Origin: Polytrichum commune
Lineage: Eukaryota > Streptophyta > Polytrichopsida > Polytrichales > Polytrichaceae
Length of the DNA stretch: 64,000 nt
Assembly (NCBI GenBank): GCA_950295325.1
Contig: OX485806.1
Location: forward strand, 24,924,001 to 24,988,000
Direction: 5' to 3'
Positions 11,041 through 21,500 of this stretch are shown here, piece after piece; the stretch's first letter is position 1; every line of letters begins with the position of its first letter. The position numbers and the translations under genes are program-made. The notes beneath the pieces were generated by a model, which saw only the letters and a program-made list of their open reading frames with translations, was not told the origin of the DNA and did no database searches.

Positions 11041-12436
11041 CTAATCGGACACCTGTATTTGGCTGAGATATGGCCAGGTTTTGTAGTCATGATTAGACAC
11101 CAAACAGACACATGTCACATGCAGAATGGACTCTGTGCTCGAGAGATATATATATATAGAGAGAGAGAGAGACACACACAAACACTCGTTACTACATACA
11201 TTCATTGTCAACACAATTGGGAGGGGCAGCCTATAAGAATCTTACACGTACACCCCAGCAAATATCTTCACTTTGACCTACTCCAATTTAAGAATCTCAA
11301 CTCCGATCCCCAAACTTTACTCAGCAATTGTGCATCGGGACGTGACGATTCACACTTCACAATTCGATCCAATGGCCAATTTTGTCTGTAGAGCTGGAAG
11401 TGCCTACAAAGATCATTAGGGCCACGTACGCAACTCATTAACTTAATGCATGTGATTTGTAAGCCCATCACCTTAAAACTCTGCAGAGCTTTTGGAGTAC
11501 TGGGTCACAGGTAACTTGGTACTTGGTTCAAAAAAAAAGTACTGAAACAGTGGGGGGCGGGAGAGAATCACTGCAGAACCAAAAGTTTGTCATTGCAGTG
11601 GATGTCAACATAGGATACATATGTATATATAGATAGATAGATATAGATAGATATATATAGATGGATTTGGGTAGCTGCTGCAACAGTTCCTCATCGTTGA
11701 AGTTGAGCCTGTGCGAATAGGGTAGTTCCATGATTCTGGAGCGAAGGCGGAAGAGAGATCCATCGGTAGCAGCAAGGTTTAGGATTATCAGTCGATGAGG
11801 GAATAGTTGCTGGAGAGAAAGCAAACACTTCTCATTTTGGTTAGAAGCCTTAAAGATTCGGGATTTAGGAAGGTTTAGAAATGAGTTGCCGACTCCAGGT
11901 TGCAGCAATCCAAAGGTAAGGACAAGGAGTTCACATGAATACATAGATTTAAGCCTCCATAACATGAGCTCGAAGTACTGAAACACAGAATTAAAATTCA
12001 GTCAGAGGCGGATCGCAGCAGCAATCGTGGGAGTCATTGAGGGTTATCAGGACGGAACAGCATCAGCATCAAAGGTTAGGAAATTTAGTTTCTCAAAGTG
12101 CAGCAAAGCTTAGGAGACCGATTTGACCTCGGTAATAGAAAAGCTGTGTTGAGCTCCAAGTGAAGCAAGCAAGCACTTGAGTCGGCAAGGTTTAGGGGAT
12201 TAGCTCACCAAGTGGAGCAGAGGTTAATCAAGAGAAGGATTTCTGCACCTTGGTAATTAGAGATCAGACAGCTGTATTGGTGCAATTCCTTAGTCGGAGC
12301 AACAGCCGTGGGAATTTACAGCACCTGTGAGGGGTTTAGGTTTGTTGATATATTCTTGTTGGTGTGCACACTTACACGCGCACACACACACACACGGAAG
12401 CATTCTTAATTAGCAACTGCGGAAGGATTAATTAAG
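11041..12436. promoter_or_regulatory. upstream region and probable 5' leader of the ERF gene
   Basis: No separate gene supported; the long minus frame at 11528-11986 is low complexity at its end and has no domain. It holds microsatellites: mixed AT/AG/CA at about 11141-11182, GATA-like at 11618-11661, and (CA)n at 12376-12396 just before the start codon. The transcription start cannot be placed from sequence alone. Confidence 0.35.
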
Positions 12437-13363
12437 ATGGCGGGAGCGATGCACACGGCGCAGTGGGAGGGGAATTTGTTGCAGCAGCCTGCAGAGATTT
12501 TTGGTAGAGTTTCTGAGCGCAATAACGGACATCATCATCAACATCAACAACAACAACATCAGGATCGGGATGTTCTCTCTGTCGACTTGAGCACCAGCGG
12601 GAACATATTTGACGAAGACCTCATCTCCTTGCCTGCCGACCAATTCTCCAGCGCCTCGTTTCTCAACATGGACATCGACTTCGACTTTGACTTCGACTCC
12701 GACTTTCTAAAATGCACTCCTCCGAGGCAACCACAGCAATTGCAGATGAGCAATGGGGGCAGCAACATGAGCCGTGACTCCGAGCAAGAGCCTTCCACGG
12801 CCACAAGGCAGGACTTAGTGGACGATGTTAGAGATGAAGAGACCACCAAACCTACTTCCCAAAGTTGCAGCAGCAGCATTAAGCGGCACGACATTCATAG
12901 AGAGCCCCAGGCGCCCCATTACCGAGGAGTGCGGCAAAGGCCATGGGGGAAATTCGCAGCCGAGATTCGGGACCCTGCGAAACAAGGGGCTCGGGTATGG
13001 CTGGGGACATTCGAGGAAGCTGAGCAAGCTGCTTTGGCTTACGATCAAGCTGCTTTCAAAATGCGAGGATCAAGAGCTCTCCTCAATTTCCCCTTGCAAG
13101 CCGCCACCGCTCTGTCCAATCCTGAGAGTCTCCCTCCACAAACCGTCTCCTCTTCAACGAGGAAGACGTTGAATGCCTCTAATTCTGCACCTACTGCACC
13201 ACCACTTGCAGAATCACACCAGCCTCGCAAATTGCTACTCAATGAACAGCAGTTACACCGCAAGGTGGATACCAGCAACTACATTGCCAGGCAGATTGCC
13301 TCCAGCAAGAGGTCCCGGATCTCCTGCGGACAAATCTACTGGAAAAACCTAATCAGCACATAG
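12437..13363 (+). CDS. AP2/ERF-domain transcription factor (ERF type)
   Basis: Single-exon gene of 308 residues encoding a nuclear DNA-binding protein; ERF proteins bind GCC-box-type promoter elements. One AP2 domain spans residues about 161-220 ([11 protein letters not shown] ... [12 protein letters not shown]). AAEIRD has the Ala and Asp typical of ERF rather than DREB proteins, and [20 protein letters not shown] resembles group IX-like ERFs. Upstream are a His/Gln-rich run (32-41) and an acidic stretch [12 protein letters not shown] (79-90), which could be an activation region. The C-terminus ends in [19 protein letters not shown], which is not a domain I know. The chosen ATG follows a leader and gives ATGG context. 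Absence of introns is normal for this family. Its 3' end is copied twice downstream. Confidence 0.93.
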   Translation: MAGAMHTAQWEGNLLQQPAEIFGRVSERNNGHHHQHQQQQHQDRDVLSVDLSTSGNIFDEDLISLPADQFSSASFLNMDIDFDFDFDSDFLKCTPPRQPQQLQMSNGGSNMSRDSEQEPSTATRQDLVDDVRDEETTKPTSQSCSSSIKRHDIHREPQAPHYRGVRQRPWGKFAAEIRDPAKQGARVWLGTFEEAEQAALAYDQAAFKMRGSRALLNFPLQAATALSNPESLPPQTVSSSTRKTLNASNSAPTAPPLAESHQPRKLLLNEQQLHRKVDTSNYIARQIASSKRSRISCGQIYWKNLIST

Positions 13364-14420
13364 GCCACGATGTCTTCTTGCATCTATCTCCATTGCAAAA
13401 TTATGTGGCAAGAAATTAGGCCATCTGAACGCAGAGCATTCTCAATCTCTGTAACCTACTACTTAGATGTCTCTTAATGTTTGTTTAGCCATCCAAAAAG
13501 GATGTCGTATCTAGTAGAGCTGATTAGTCCGCCTGAATCTCCTGTAACATAGTAAGTAGGTAGCCATCATGCAATGAAGGACTGTCTTGTTCTTCTACAA
13601 TGTAAAAAGATGTCCGCAACATTCTTGCAAGATAGTTATCTGGTCCGGTTTTCAATCACGACCTGTCATTGTTGTGATTGATACATTCACTTGGGAAGCT
13701 GGCTGCCTCCAATTCTGCGCCCATTGTACAACCAACTTCGAAATTCAATGAGCAGCCATATCGCAAGGTGGTTACCGGCAACGACATAGCCAGGCAGATT
13801 GCCCCTAGCAAGAGGTCCTTGAACTTCTGCGGGCAATTTTACTGGAAGAAATTAAGGTCAGCACATAGACCACGATGGCAAAATTATGGCAAGTAATCAA
13901 GGCCATCTGAACACAGATTTTTTCCTACATGGAGGGAGGGTTCTCATTTCTCTGCAAGCTACTAAATAGATGTCTCTTAGGGTTTAGCCATCAAAAAAGG
14001 AAGTGCTATCTAATAGAGCTTAACTAAGTTGTCCTGTGCTTCTACAGTGTAAAAAGGTGTTCATATTAATTTGGAGGTTGAATTTCTGGTCCAGTTTTTA
14101 TTAGGACCTGTCATGTTGTGATTGATACATTCGCCTGGGAAAGCTGGTTGCCTCCAATTCTCCTGCGAACAAATCTACTGGAAGAACCTTCTAAATTAGA
14201 AACACATAGTCTTCTTGCGTCTCAATTACTGGACCAATGCAACGCAGAATTTCTCCTACATGGAGGGAATTCGCACATCTCGCTCTCTTCGGGTTTAGTG
14301 ATCAAAAAAGGAAGTTTTAGGTTAGTCTTCCTGAATCTCCTGTAACATAGTAACCTGCATGCAAGAATTAAATACTGTCCTCAGCTAATCACAATGTAAA
14401 ACGATGTCCGCAAAAACGTT
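13175..14420 (+). repeat. tandem copies of the ERF gene's 3' end
   Basis: Three head-to-tail units start at the same point (GCCTCYAATTCT): 13175-13704 (C-terminal codons plus 3' UTR of the real gene), 13705-14149, and 14150 to about 14420. They share coding-derived blocks (GCCAGGCAGATTGCC, ATCTACTGGAA) and 3' UTR blocks (TAGATGTCTCTTA, GTAAAAAGATGTCCGC-like, ACCTGTCAT...GTGATTGATACATTC). Unit lengths shrink from 530 to 445 to about 270 bp by deletion. Divergence indicates old duplications. Confidence 0.85.
13705..13896 (+). pseudogene. duplicated ERF C-terminus without AP2 domain
   Basis: Reads ASNSAPIVQPTSKF then NDIARQIAPSKRSLNFCGQF, clearly homologous to the last 60 or so residues of the ERF at 12437-13363. 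A small frame change removes the original stop, and the frame runs on to RPRWQNYGK. It has no start codon or DNA-binding domain of its own. The third unit keeps only an ICYWK-like vestige. Possible alternatives are a spliced extra exon or a 3' UTR segment. Confidence 0.75.
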
Positions 14421-14596
14421 TTCCAGCACGCAACAACGTTTTACAGGATGTATACCTTGTGAGAAATTTGTGAAAGGATCATTTTAATGTTACCTCTAGT
14501 TGCATCAAACGTGTGGAGTTGAGAAGCATCGACTGCTAAGGGGAATTTCAAGGAGATCAGAGCCTGCAGATGAGGAATCCTTCCTTTGGTTGTTGG

Positions 14597-15276
14597 GCCT
14601 TGAGATCAACTTAGCATTGCTCACGAGGATGACATTCTGACTGAATCTGATCCTAAAGTGTGGCCAATTTCACCTGTTTGCTGGACCATTCCACATTGAA
14701 AAACCTTCGAATCAGAGTGCACTGTAAATTTCCCCTCACATGGAAATTTGTTGCCTGTCCATTTATGTGCCTGAACTAACGAACAACATCCTATCCACAA
14801 ACTACTCGACGAATGGCACCTGAATTACCTTGCGAGATGAGATCAAACGCGGTTGCTTTGATTAGTTACCGAGGGCATAAGTCAAGAGATAGAGCTAAAT
14901 GAGTTTGTAGTACTCACCCACGGAGGAGGCAATAAATATTTATTGCATGCCTCTTTGCCTCAAGATCAACTTAACGAGGATGAACAGCTGACTGAATCTC
15001 ATTCCAAATGGCCAATTTCACCTTTTTGCTGGCAGAAGAGCTGCTGATTTTAATTGAAATACCTATGAATCAGTGTAGTGAACCACACTACACTCATAAG
15101 CTGGATGATTCTTCACCTGAAATGGATGATTTGCTGCTCGTAGCATGTTCGTTCGTTCATGTGCCCGAGCTAATGAACAAGCTTAACTTTGCACAACCTA
15201 CTCGATTAGAAGGGACCTTGATTACCTTGAGAGATGAGATCAAACACACTGTCAAAATCAATTGCTTTAATCAGTG
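14597..15276 (+). repeat. two-unit tandem duplication, period about 360 bp
   Basis: Units 14597-14956 and 14957-15276 share GCCTTGAGATCAACTTA-type starts, GACTGAATCT, TGGCCAATTTCACCT, TGAACAA and GAGATGAGATCAAAC. The second unit is open for 89 codons (15008-15277), but the first is interrupted and the peptide has no known domain. Position suggests the same local duplication process that copied the ERF 3' end. Confidence 0.7.
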
Positions 15277-17236
15277 ATATGAAAGAGACACTGAGAGAGA
15301 GAGAGAGCTGACTAATCTTGTCTTGATTATTGTCTTGTCCTGTTAGGATAGGTCATCACTATACAGGTCAAGTTATGTTATGTTATGACAACATACATCC
15401 CTTGTTAGGGTCCTGATAACCAAGCATTTTACTTATTATTCCAAACTCAACCTTCTCTAATAACAGTCTTGTAACAGAAGGAGAGTATCACCTTGTATGA
15501 ATTTTATGTACTACTATAGATAAGTATACATAATATTTTCAGAAAATAAGACTTGATATCATGTAAACTTATACTTGTTCATTCAAAATCAGTTATAGCA
15601 GTTTTCCCTGTTTGCTGTTTTACTCAGATGTCTACTCCCTCTGCTGATCTGGTTAGTCAAATAACTTATGACGCTGTCTATCTTCATAAGTTAGAACAGC
15701 CCATCTTACTTCAGGTTATAACTGTATATATCACAGTATATATATATCTTGGCTTTCAGTAGTTTTCAGGAGTTTTCAGGGAGTGTACATTAGTCGAAAT
15801 TCAACGAGCTTCGAACTTATTTTCATACACATCTTTTGATATAGGCATCAGTATGTACTTAGTAGTCAACACTACTAATCCTATTACATGGTTGTAAACA
15901 GTACTTTATTGAGCAGGTAAATAACTTATTTAGCTTAAATAAGAAATCCTCAAATTTCGATAGTTTTCCTGATTTCACAGGCTGTTAGTCTGATTCCAAA
16001 TCATTCGTTCTGTTAAGAATGATAGTATATCCTGTTTATATCAGGTATTTCTTTCCAACTGCACATGACAGCATGGATAGAACCAAACACAGACTGTCAA
16101 GCAGTCTATGTATATCTCCTTTATCAATACTTCTTTTATTTATCCCTTGCCGCCTGATCCTGTATACATAAATGTATGTATATCTGCATATTGGGTTCTC
16201 ATAAATTCTACAATTCAGGCCAAACAGAACCATATTATTTCAAGAGAGTATATCTAAGCACAGTATGCATGATTTGAACATAGAATTCTGAAACTCTATT
16301 TCGTTATTGTAGAGTACATCAAGAATAACTGTCTTTATTCTGTTTACCATATATAGTGGTATGACAGATTATATAATTGTATTCTTGATGTCTTTATTAA
16401 CTATTCAACTGCTTCGAATAGAGCATAAGCTGAAGTTTGAATAGAGAATGTAGTATGTAAAGAAAGTATGGTGTAAAAATAGGAAGTACTCAAAGTCAAT
16501 TCCAAGATTATGAAGTCTTTTAAGAATTGACTAGAGTGGACGGATCTTCGGAAGGCGTATTGCACTTGTAGAAGAGGTCCTCACCTGTGCCCATGCTCCC
16601 CAACATTACCAAGAAATAAGTTAGTAGAGCGTACATCAGGTGTAAGCGGACCTTCTTACTTGTTATCGATGTCAACAAGGCTATTTCACCTCCTAGGAAG
16701 TAGGTATCATTCACCATATTCAATACAAATAGTTGCATATATTGAAAAGATATATGAACATAAAATCTTGAATCAAGAATATGGTTAGATGGCTGATTAT
16801 CCCATGTGACCAAGAAGTGTAGTCTTGTGAATTTTCAGAGAATGTTCTGTGGCTACACCTTGAATTCGTCTTGCGATGAGCTAGACTTGGTCATTGTAGA
16901 GATGCACTGGGATCTTGACTGACAGTATACAGGTGAATATTTACACAGAGTCACAGACTGAAATCACTCAGGCTTCGGACACTTCTATGGAACCGAACTC
17001 TCCTGTTGAGAGACTTGTGGTAGCATCACACAGACAGGCAGTATCTTACTTGTACGCCGAAGCCTACTCATAAGGGGAACTCAGGCTCGAAGCCTCTGCA
17101 GTAATACTCTTACACTAAGATCGAGGAAAGCCTGTCAGATGATTTCCTGCCTTCCGGCTCCTCTTTTTATACTTATATTTCGTTTCTTTTTCGGGCAGCC
17201 CACAGGGATTTATTGGGGGCGCCCATAGATCAAGAT

Positions 17237-17238
<2 letters not shown>
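15277..17238. other. AT-rich gap, no gene seen
   Basis: No conserved domain in any frame. The TGTTAGGATAG at about 15343 looks like some LTR starts, but I find no matching second LTR, primer-binding site or polyprotein. Minus frames at 16036 and 16520 are unsupported. Confidence 0.4.

Positions 17239-17278
<40 letters not shown>
17239..17278 (+). repeat. (AG)n microsatellite
   Basis: Uninterrupted AG dinucleotide repeat of about 40 bp. Confidence 0.97.
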
Positions 17279-17280
<2 letters not shown>

Positions 17281-18154
17281 ACATAAAGCTAGTTAGCAGT
17301 ACTCGCATCCAAGGAGGTGACAGAAAATAAATGGGCACTTGATCATCCGTTACAGACAAACTCATAAGATCACCGACCTTTGCACGTCCTCTGGAATCTG
17401 ACCCACTTGTTTGCATCAACGATAACTTACCTACAGGTACTCACCTCCAACAAAGTTCATAACCACAACAACGCACGTATTCTACTAACTGTGAAACAAC
17501 TTGAGACGGTGAATTGAGGAAAACAGAAAACAATGCAATTTGTCTGGAAACTTTACATATGACACTGCAGGTCAACTTCAGCATTCAACTCTATTAGAAA
17601 CGCTTGCTTTCTTCTTATCATGGTCATTGACACTATTTATTTCCAAAGGTACACAAGTCACTAGAAAACCAAGTAATCTGCAAGTTCAATGCAGAGGTTA
17701 TTCAATGCTTGGAGGACTCTCTTTTTTTTTTTAATCCTTAATTTTTCTGGTAACCTATTTCGTGGAAATTTACTGTGCACTATGATCGTCAGGGCATTCC
17801 ACCCTCATAGAATGGCCTCCACTCAGGGCTCTCCCTTCTGGATATTCTATTGATCAGCTTGGTGAGGTACCTCCCAGAATCTCGTAGCTAGAGTCTCCAT
17901 TGCCCTTTCATATGACCTTTCAAGGTCTAGGCTGCCCCATCAAGTAAGCAGACATACAAGATGAGTCAAATTCAACATCATGATGAAATGGTATGAATCA
18001 CAGATAAGGCACATTTAAAGGTAGTTTTATGTAATCGAACCTTACTCTGAGAAATCAGATATTGATTCATAATCTTCAAACCCTTTTAGGGTACCCTGCT
18101 CTTTACATTAATCTGGAATTTCAGGATGATATCTTGGGCATGACGAGCAATCAG
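17279..18154. other. region upstream of the kinesin gene, nothing firm
   Basis: No recognised domain. A poly-T tract lies at about 17722-17732. Confidence 0.4.
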
Positions 18155-18369
18155 ATTTGCTTGTACTCAAAATCAGAGAGAGTTTGAAAGGGCAGTCGGA
18201 GGTCAACTTGCAAAAACAGTCTCGCACAATGTGTTCCAGAGGTGCACAATTCTTGGAGAAGTCTGGTGCCTGTAGAAATATTCATGAGATCCCTAGACAT
18301 ATTATTGACTCCATGCGTCAGGCACTGGAAAGTGCAGTTGGCAATAGACCGCTTTTGCGCAGCACCTGA
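18155..18369 (+). other. possible terminal exon, function unknown
   Basis: An open frame after an acceptor-like CAATCAG reads LLVLKIRESLKGQSEVN and ends NRPLLRST plus stop, about 70 codons with no good ATG. It could be the last exon of an upstream gene, part of the kinesin 5' leader, or chance. No family resemblance. Confidence 0.2.
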
Positions 18370-18501
18370 ATGTAAGAGAAATTCGATGTACATGCCAGTT
18401 GTCTGTTGATTTGGGAAGTTTAATTCCTAATTAACACTGAAGATTCAATTTGGGTAAAATCAAAACGAATGCATCCAAATTTCTTTGAAATGAAACACAT
18501 C

Positions 18502-21500
18502 ATGGCCACACGCCACCCTCCATATACTGCAAGCAGAACACCAACGCCAACCCGGGATAAAAGTGAAGCTCGCCACCCTCCAAATACTGCAAGCAGAACA
18601 CCAACGCCAATCCAGGATAAAGGTGAAGCTCATCAACAAGCACCACTGCCGCGAATGGAGATGGAGCCAGCAACAAGCGCAAACAACTCTGAAAAGGTCA
18701 TAAGCTTGTCCTGCTTGTGTACATACCAATTTCTTTGTTTGGTCCCAAGACCTGTATCCTAATTGGCTTCTATAAATGGTGAATAACTGGGAAACCACGT
18801 CCCAAAGAAATCGGATATTCTGCTACACAATATGCTAACTTTTACATGCCAATTTGGGTTAACTGTACCTTAGGTCAAAGTGGTTGTGCGCATTCGACCT
18901 TTTGCCAAGTCTGAAGCACAACCTCCAGAGCCGGTACCATTTCATCACCTCTGTTGAAATGCTTCCAAATTACTACTATGTGATGTTTGTTTAGTCAGAG
19001 TCGTGGATGGAAATGCATCTATTCACTTGAATGTCTCAAACTTTGCCAAAGAATGTAATCTTATGCCTTAAAGATAGGGCTAGGTTTTTCATGCCTGGAA
19101 TAGACAACCCATGCCAAACCCTAGGTTTTTCAGCCAAATCATCCTTGCAAGAAATAGCATCTTCATTCTCTAGAACACAAATACTAGCCGAGAAAACAAT
19201 AGCAGAGTAGCCATGACCAAGTTTTTGGGAGGCGGTTGAGAAATAGGTGATTTGGATGCAAGACGAGAAGACGGTGCTTGTGAGGGACGTGGAGTCCAAT
19301 TTGAAGCAACGCCAAGAGGTCCTTGAATTCAAAGTGCACTATGTTCAGGTGCCCTTCCCATAGTCCTGAATAGCCTGCATTACCCCCCTCCCCACCTCCC
19401 AAATGAGTAGTTCAAGACAGTGGCTTCTTACATATACAGGTGACTGATGAGGACACCACAATATCTACTTGCCCAATCCTCTGAGTGGTTGTTTACATTG
19501 TTGTATTCATTTGAAATTTTCTTCAGACATAAGAAACTTTTCTTGTGAATATGTGAGCAGAACGACAGCTTCATGGGGACAAAGAGCACGGACGCTAAAG
19601 ATGAATCCCAAAAGCATATGTTTGAGGTGCTGGGCATTCCATGTGTTGAGCTTGCGCTCAATGGCTTAAACTCAACTGTAAGTCCACCAACAGAGCAGAA
19701 AAGCATATGTAGATGTAACAACAACTCCACAGGAACAATGAAACGTTATTGACTCAGAAACTGTTCATATGAAAAGTGTGTACATGGAGCTTAATCCTGC
19801 AATTTCATTACTACAGTAGATTGATATGTAGGGTGTTGACCTTCACTCCAGCATCACTTCCTAGAGGAGATTTCATGTCAATTCAGGTCAATCCTGCATG
19901 ATGCATGCTGTGGCCTCCTGTGCACACACTTGAAACGATCCAGTCACTGCTTTAGCCACTGCTAAGATGATCCACTCGACATCCTCATACTCAAAGAGGA
20001 TTTATGGTGATGGTGAGTCCACAGATTTTGGCTTATGGACATACAGGCTCTGGAAAGACATACACAATGATGGGTGATGGTACTTCACCAGGAGAAGGCA
20101 TTGTAAGGCCACTCTAGACAAAACTTGGACAAAACCCTTGAGATAAAGAAACAAAAATAGGTCGCTTCATCAATTCATATCATCACATTAAAGTTATCCA
20201 TTGCAAAGCAGACTTTAGGTCTGGAATTGTTTGAAATCAGGGTTTTACCTGTTCTCAACAGTACAAATTTAAGATACCTCTCCACCATCATTGACCTTAA
20301 AAACTCAGACATTACCAGGTTCTCCATTTGATTGTCAAAAGGGTGCAAAACTGGGAGCTAACCTGAGAGTGCTGTTGTACCTTCTTTTTGTACATAATTC
20401 CTTTATTCATGGTGCTTCTAAAGTTTCTACTAGAGATTAAAACATTAGAGTCGTCATTCTTACGAAACCATGAAGCAAATATTTTGCACCATACAACAAA
20501 GTACGGCTATTTGATAAGGCGCTTGCTGACTTATTATAATAGATGCCGAGACTGGGTAGCGAGTTGATGAAGCGCGTTGCAGGCTTACGGGAGAGAGGGA
20601 CTCAAATCAGTGTACAGGTGTGTTCAATTTCTCAATCTCCCACTTCATTTTTGCAGCTGATTTATAGGTAAGATGTTTTTGTCAAAAAAAATTACAGATG
20701 TGTTCTGTCTAATAGGGGAGTTCCAACATTAACGACAGCCTCATAATACCTCAACAAAAATCACACTCAAATCAAAAGATTGCTGGAAGAACGCTACCAA
20801 ACCTGACTAAGACTTGATGTCTGCAGGTGAGTTACTTCGAGATTTACCAGGAGAAGATTCGAGATCTCCTTGCCGTTGATAAGGGCCTCCAAGGATCAAC
20901 AATTGCATTGGCAAGATCTCAGACACCTGGTTCTACCACAGACAGCAGCAGCAATGTTAGTGAGCATGGAGATGAAGTAAACCAAGACTCTTTCTCTCGT
21001 TCTTGGTCCCCAGCTGAGGAAGTTTCTGTGTTGAGTACAGGGAATCAGGGTTCGTACCTCCATGGAGATTCACTGGGCCAGAAAGGAAGGAAGCGGCCAA
21101 AACAGTGGCGACACCATCCTTCTCCACTGAATGAATCAACTGAAGATCAGGCTTATTTAAAAGTGCGGGAGCACCCAGTCATTGGACCCTACGTGGAGGG
21201 TTTGATATGGAAGGATGTGGAAACTTGGAAAGACATCAACAAATTCATAGAGCTTGGGGCTGCTAACCGCACCACACACACAACTGATGCAAACTTACAT
21301 TCGAGCCGTAGCCATGCCTTGTTTACGATCCGAGTAATCAAGGTCCACCTTCTTCTTCTCTTCTATCACAAAATGTTTGAAAGATGATATAAGAACAACC
21401 ATTAATGGAAACAACAATCTACCTATCTCCTTCCATTCACAACATTTAGGGTACTAATGCACATGCTTACTGTTGATGCAGAAAGAAGAGGATTCTTTGG

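Noticed and set aside
11528..11986. 152-codon minus-strand frame upstream of the ERF
   Set aside because: Its C-terminal half is partly translated microsatellite (IYIYLSISIYLYIH), there is no domain, and it overlaps the probable ERF leader.
15343..17238. LTR-like TGTTAGGATAG start
   Set aside because: No paired LTR, primer-binding site or polyprotein found.
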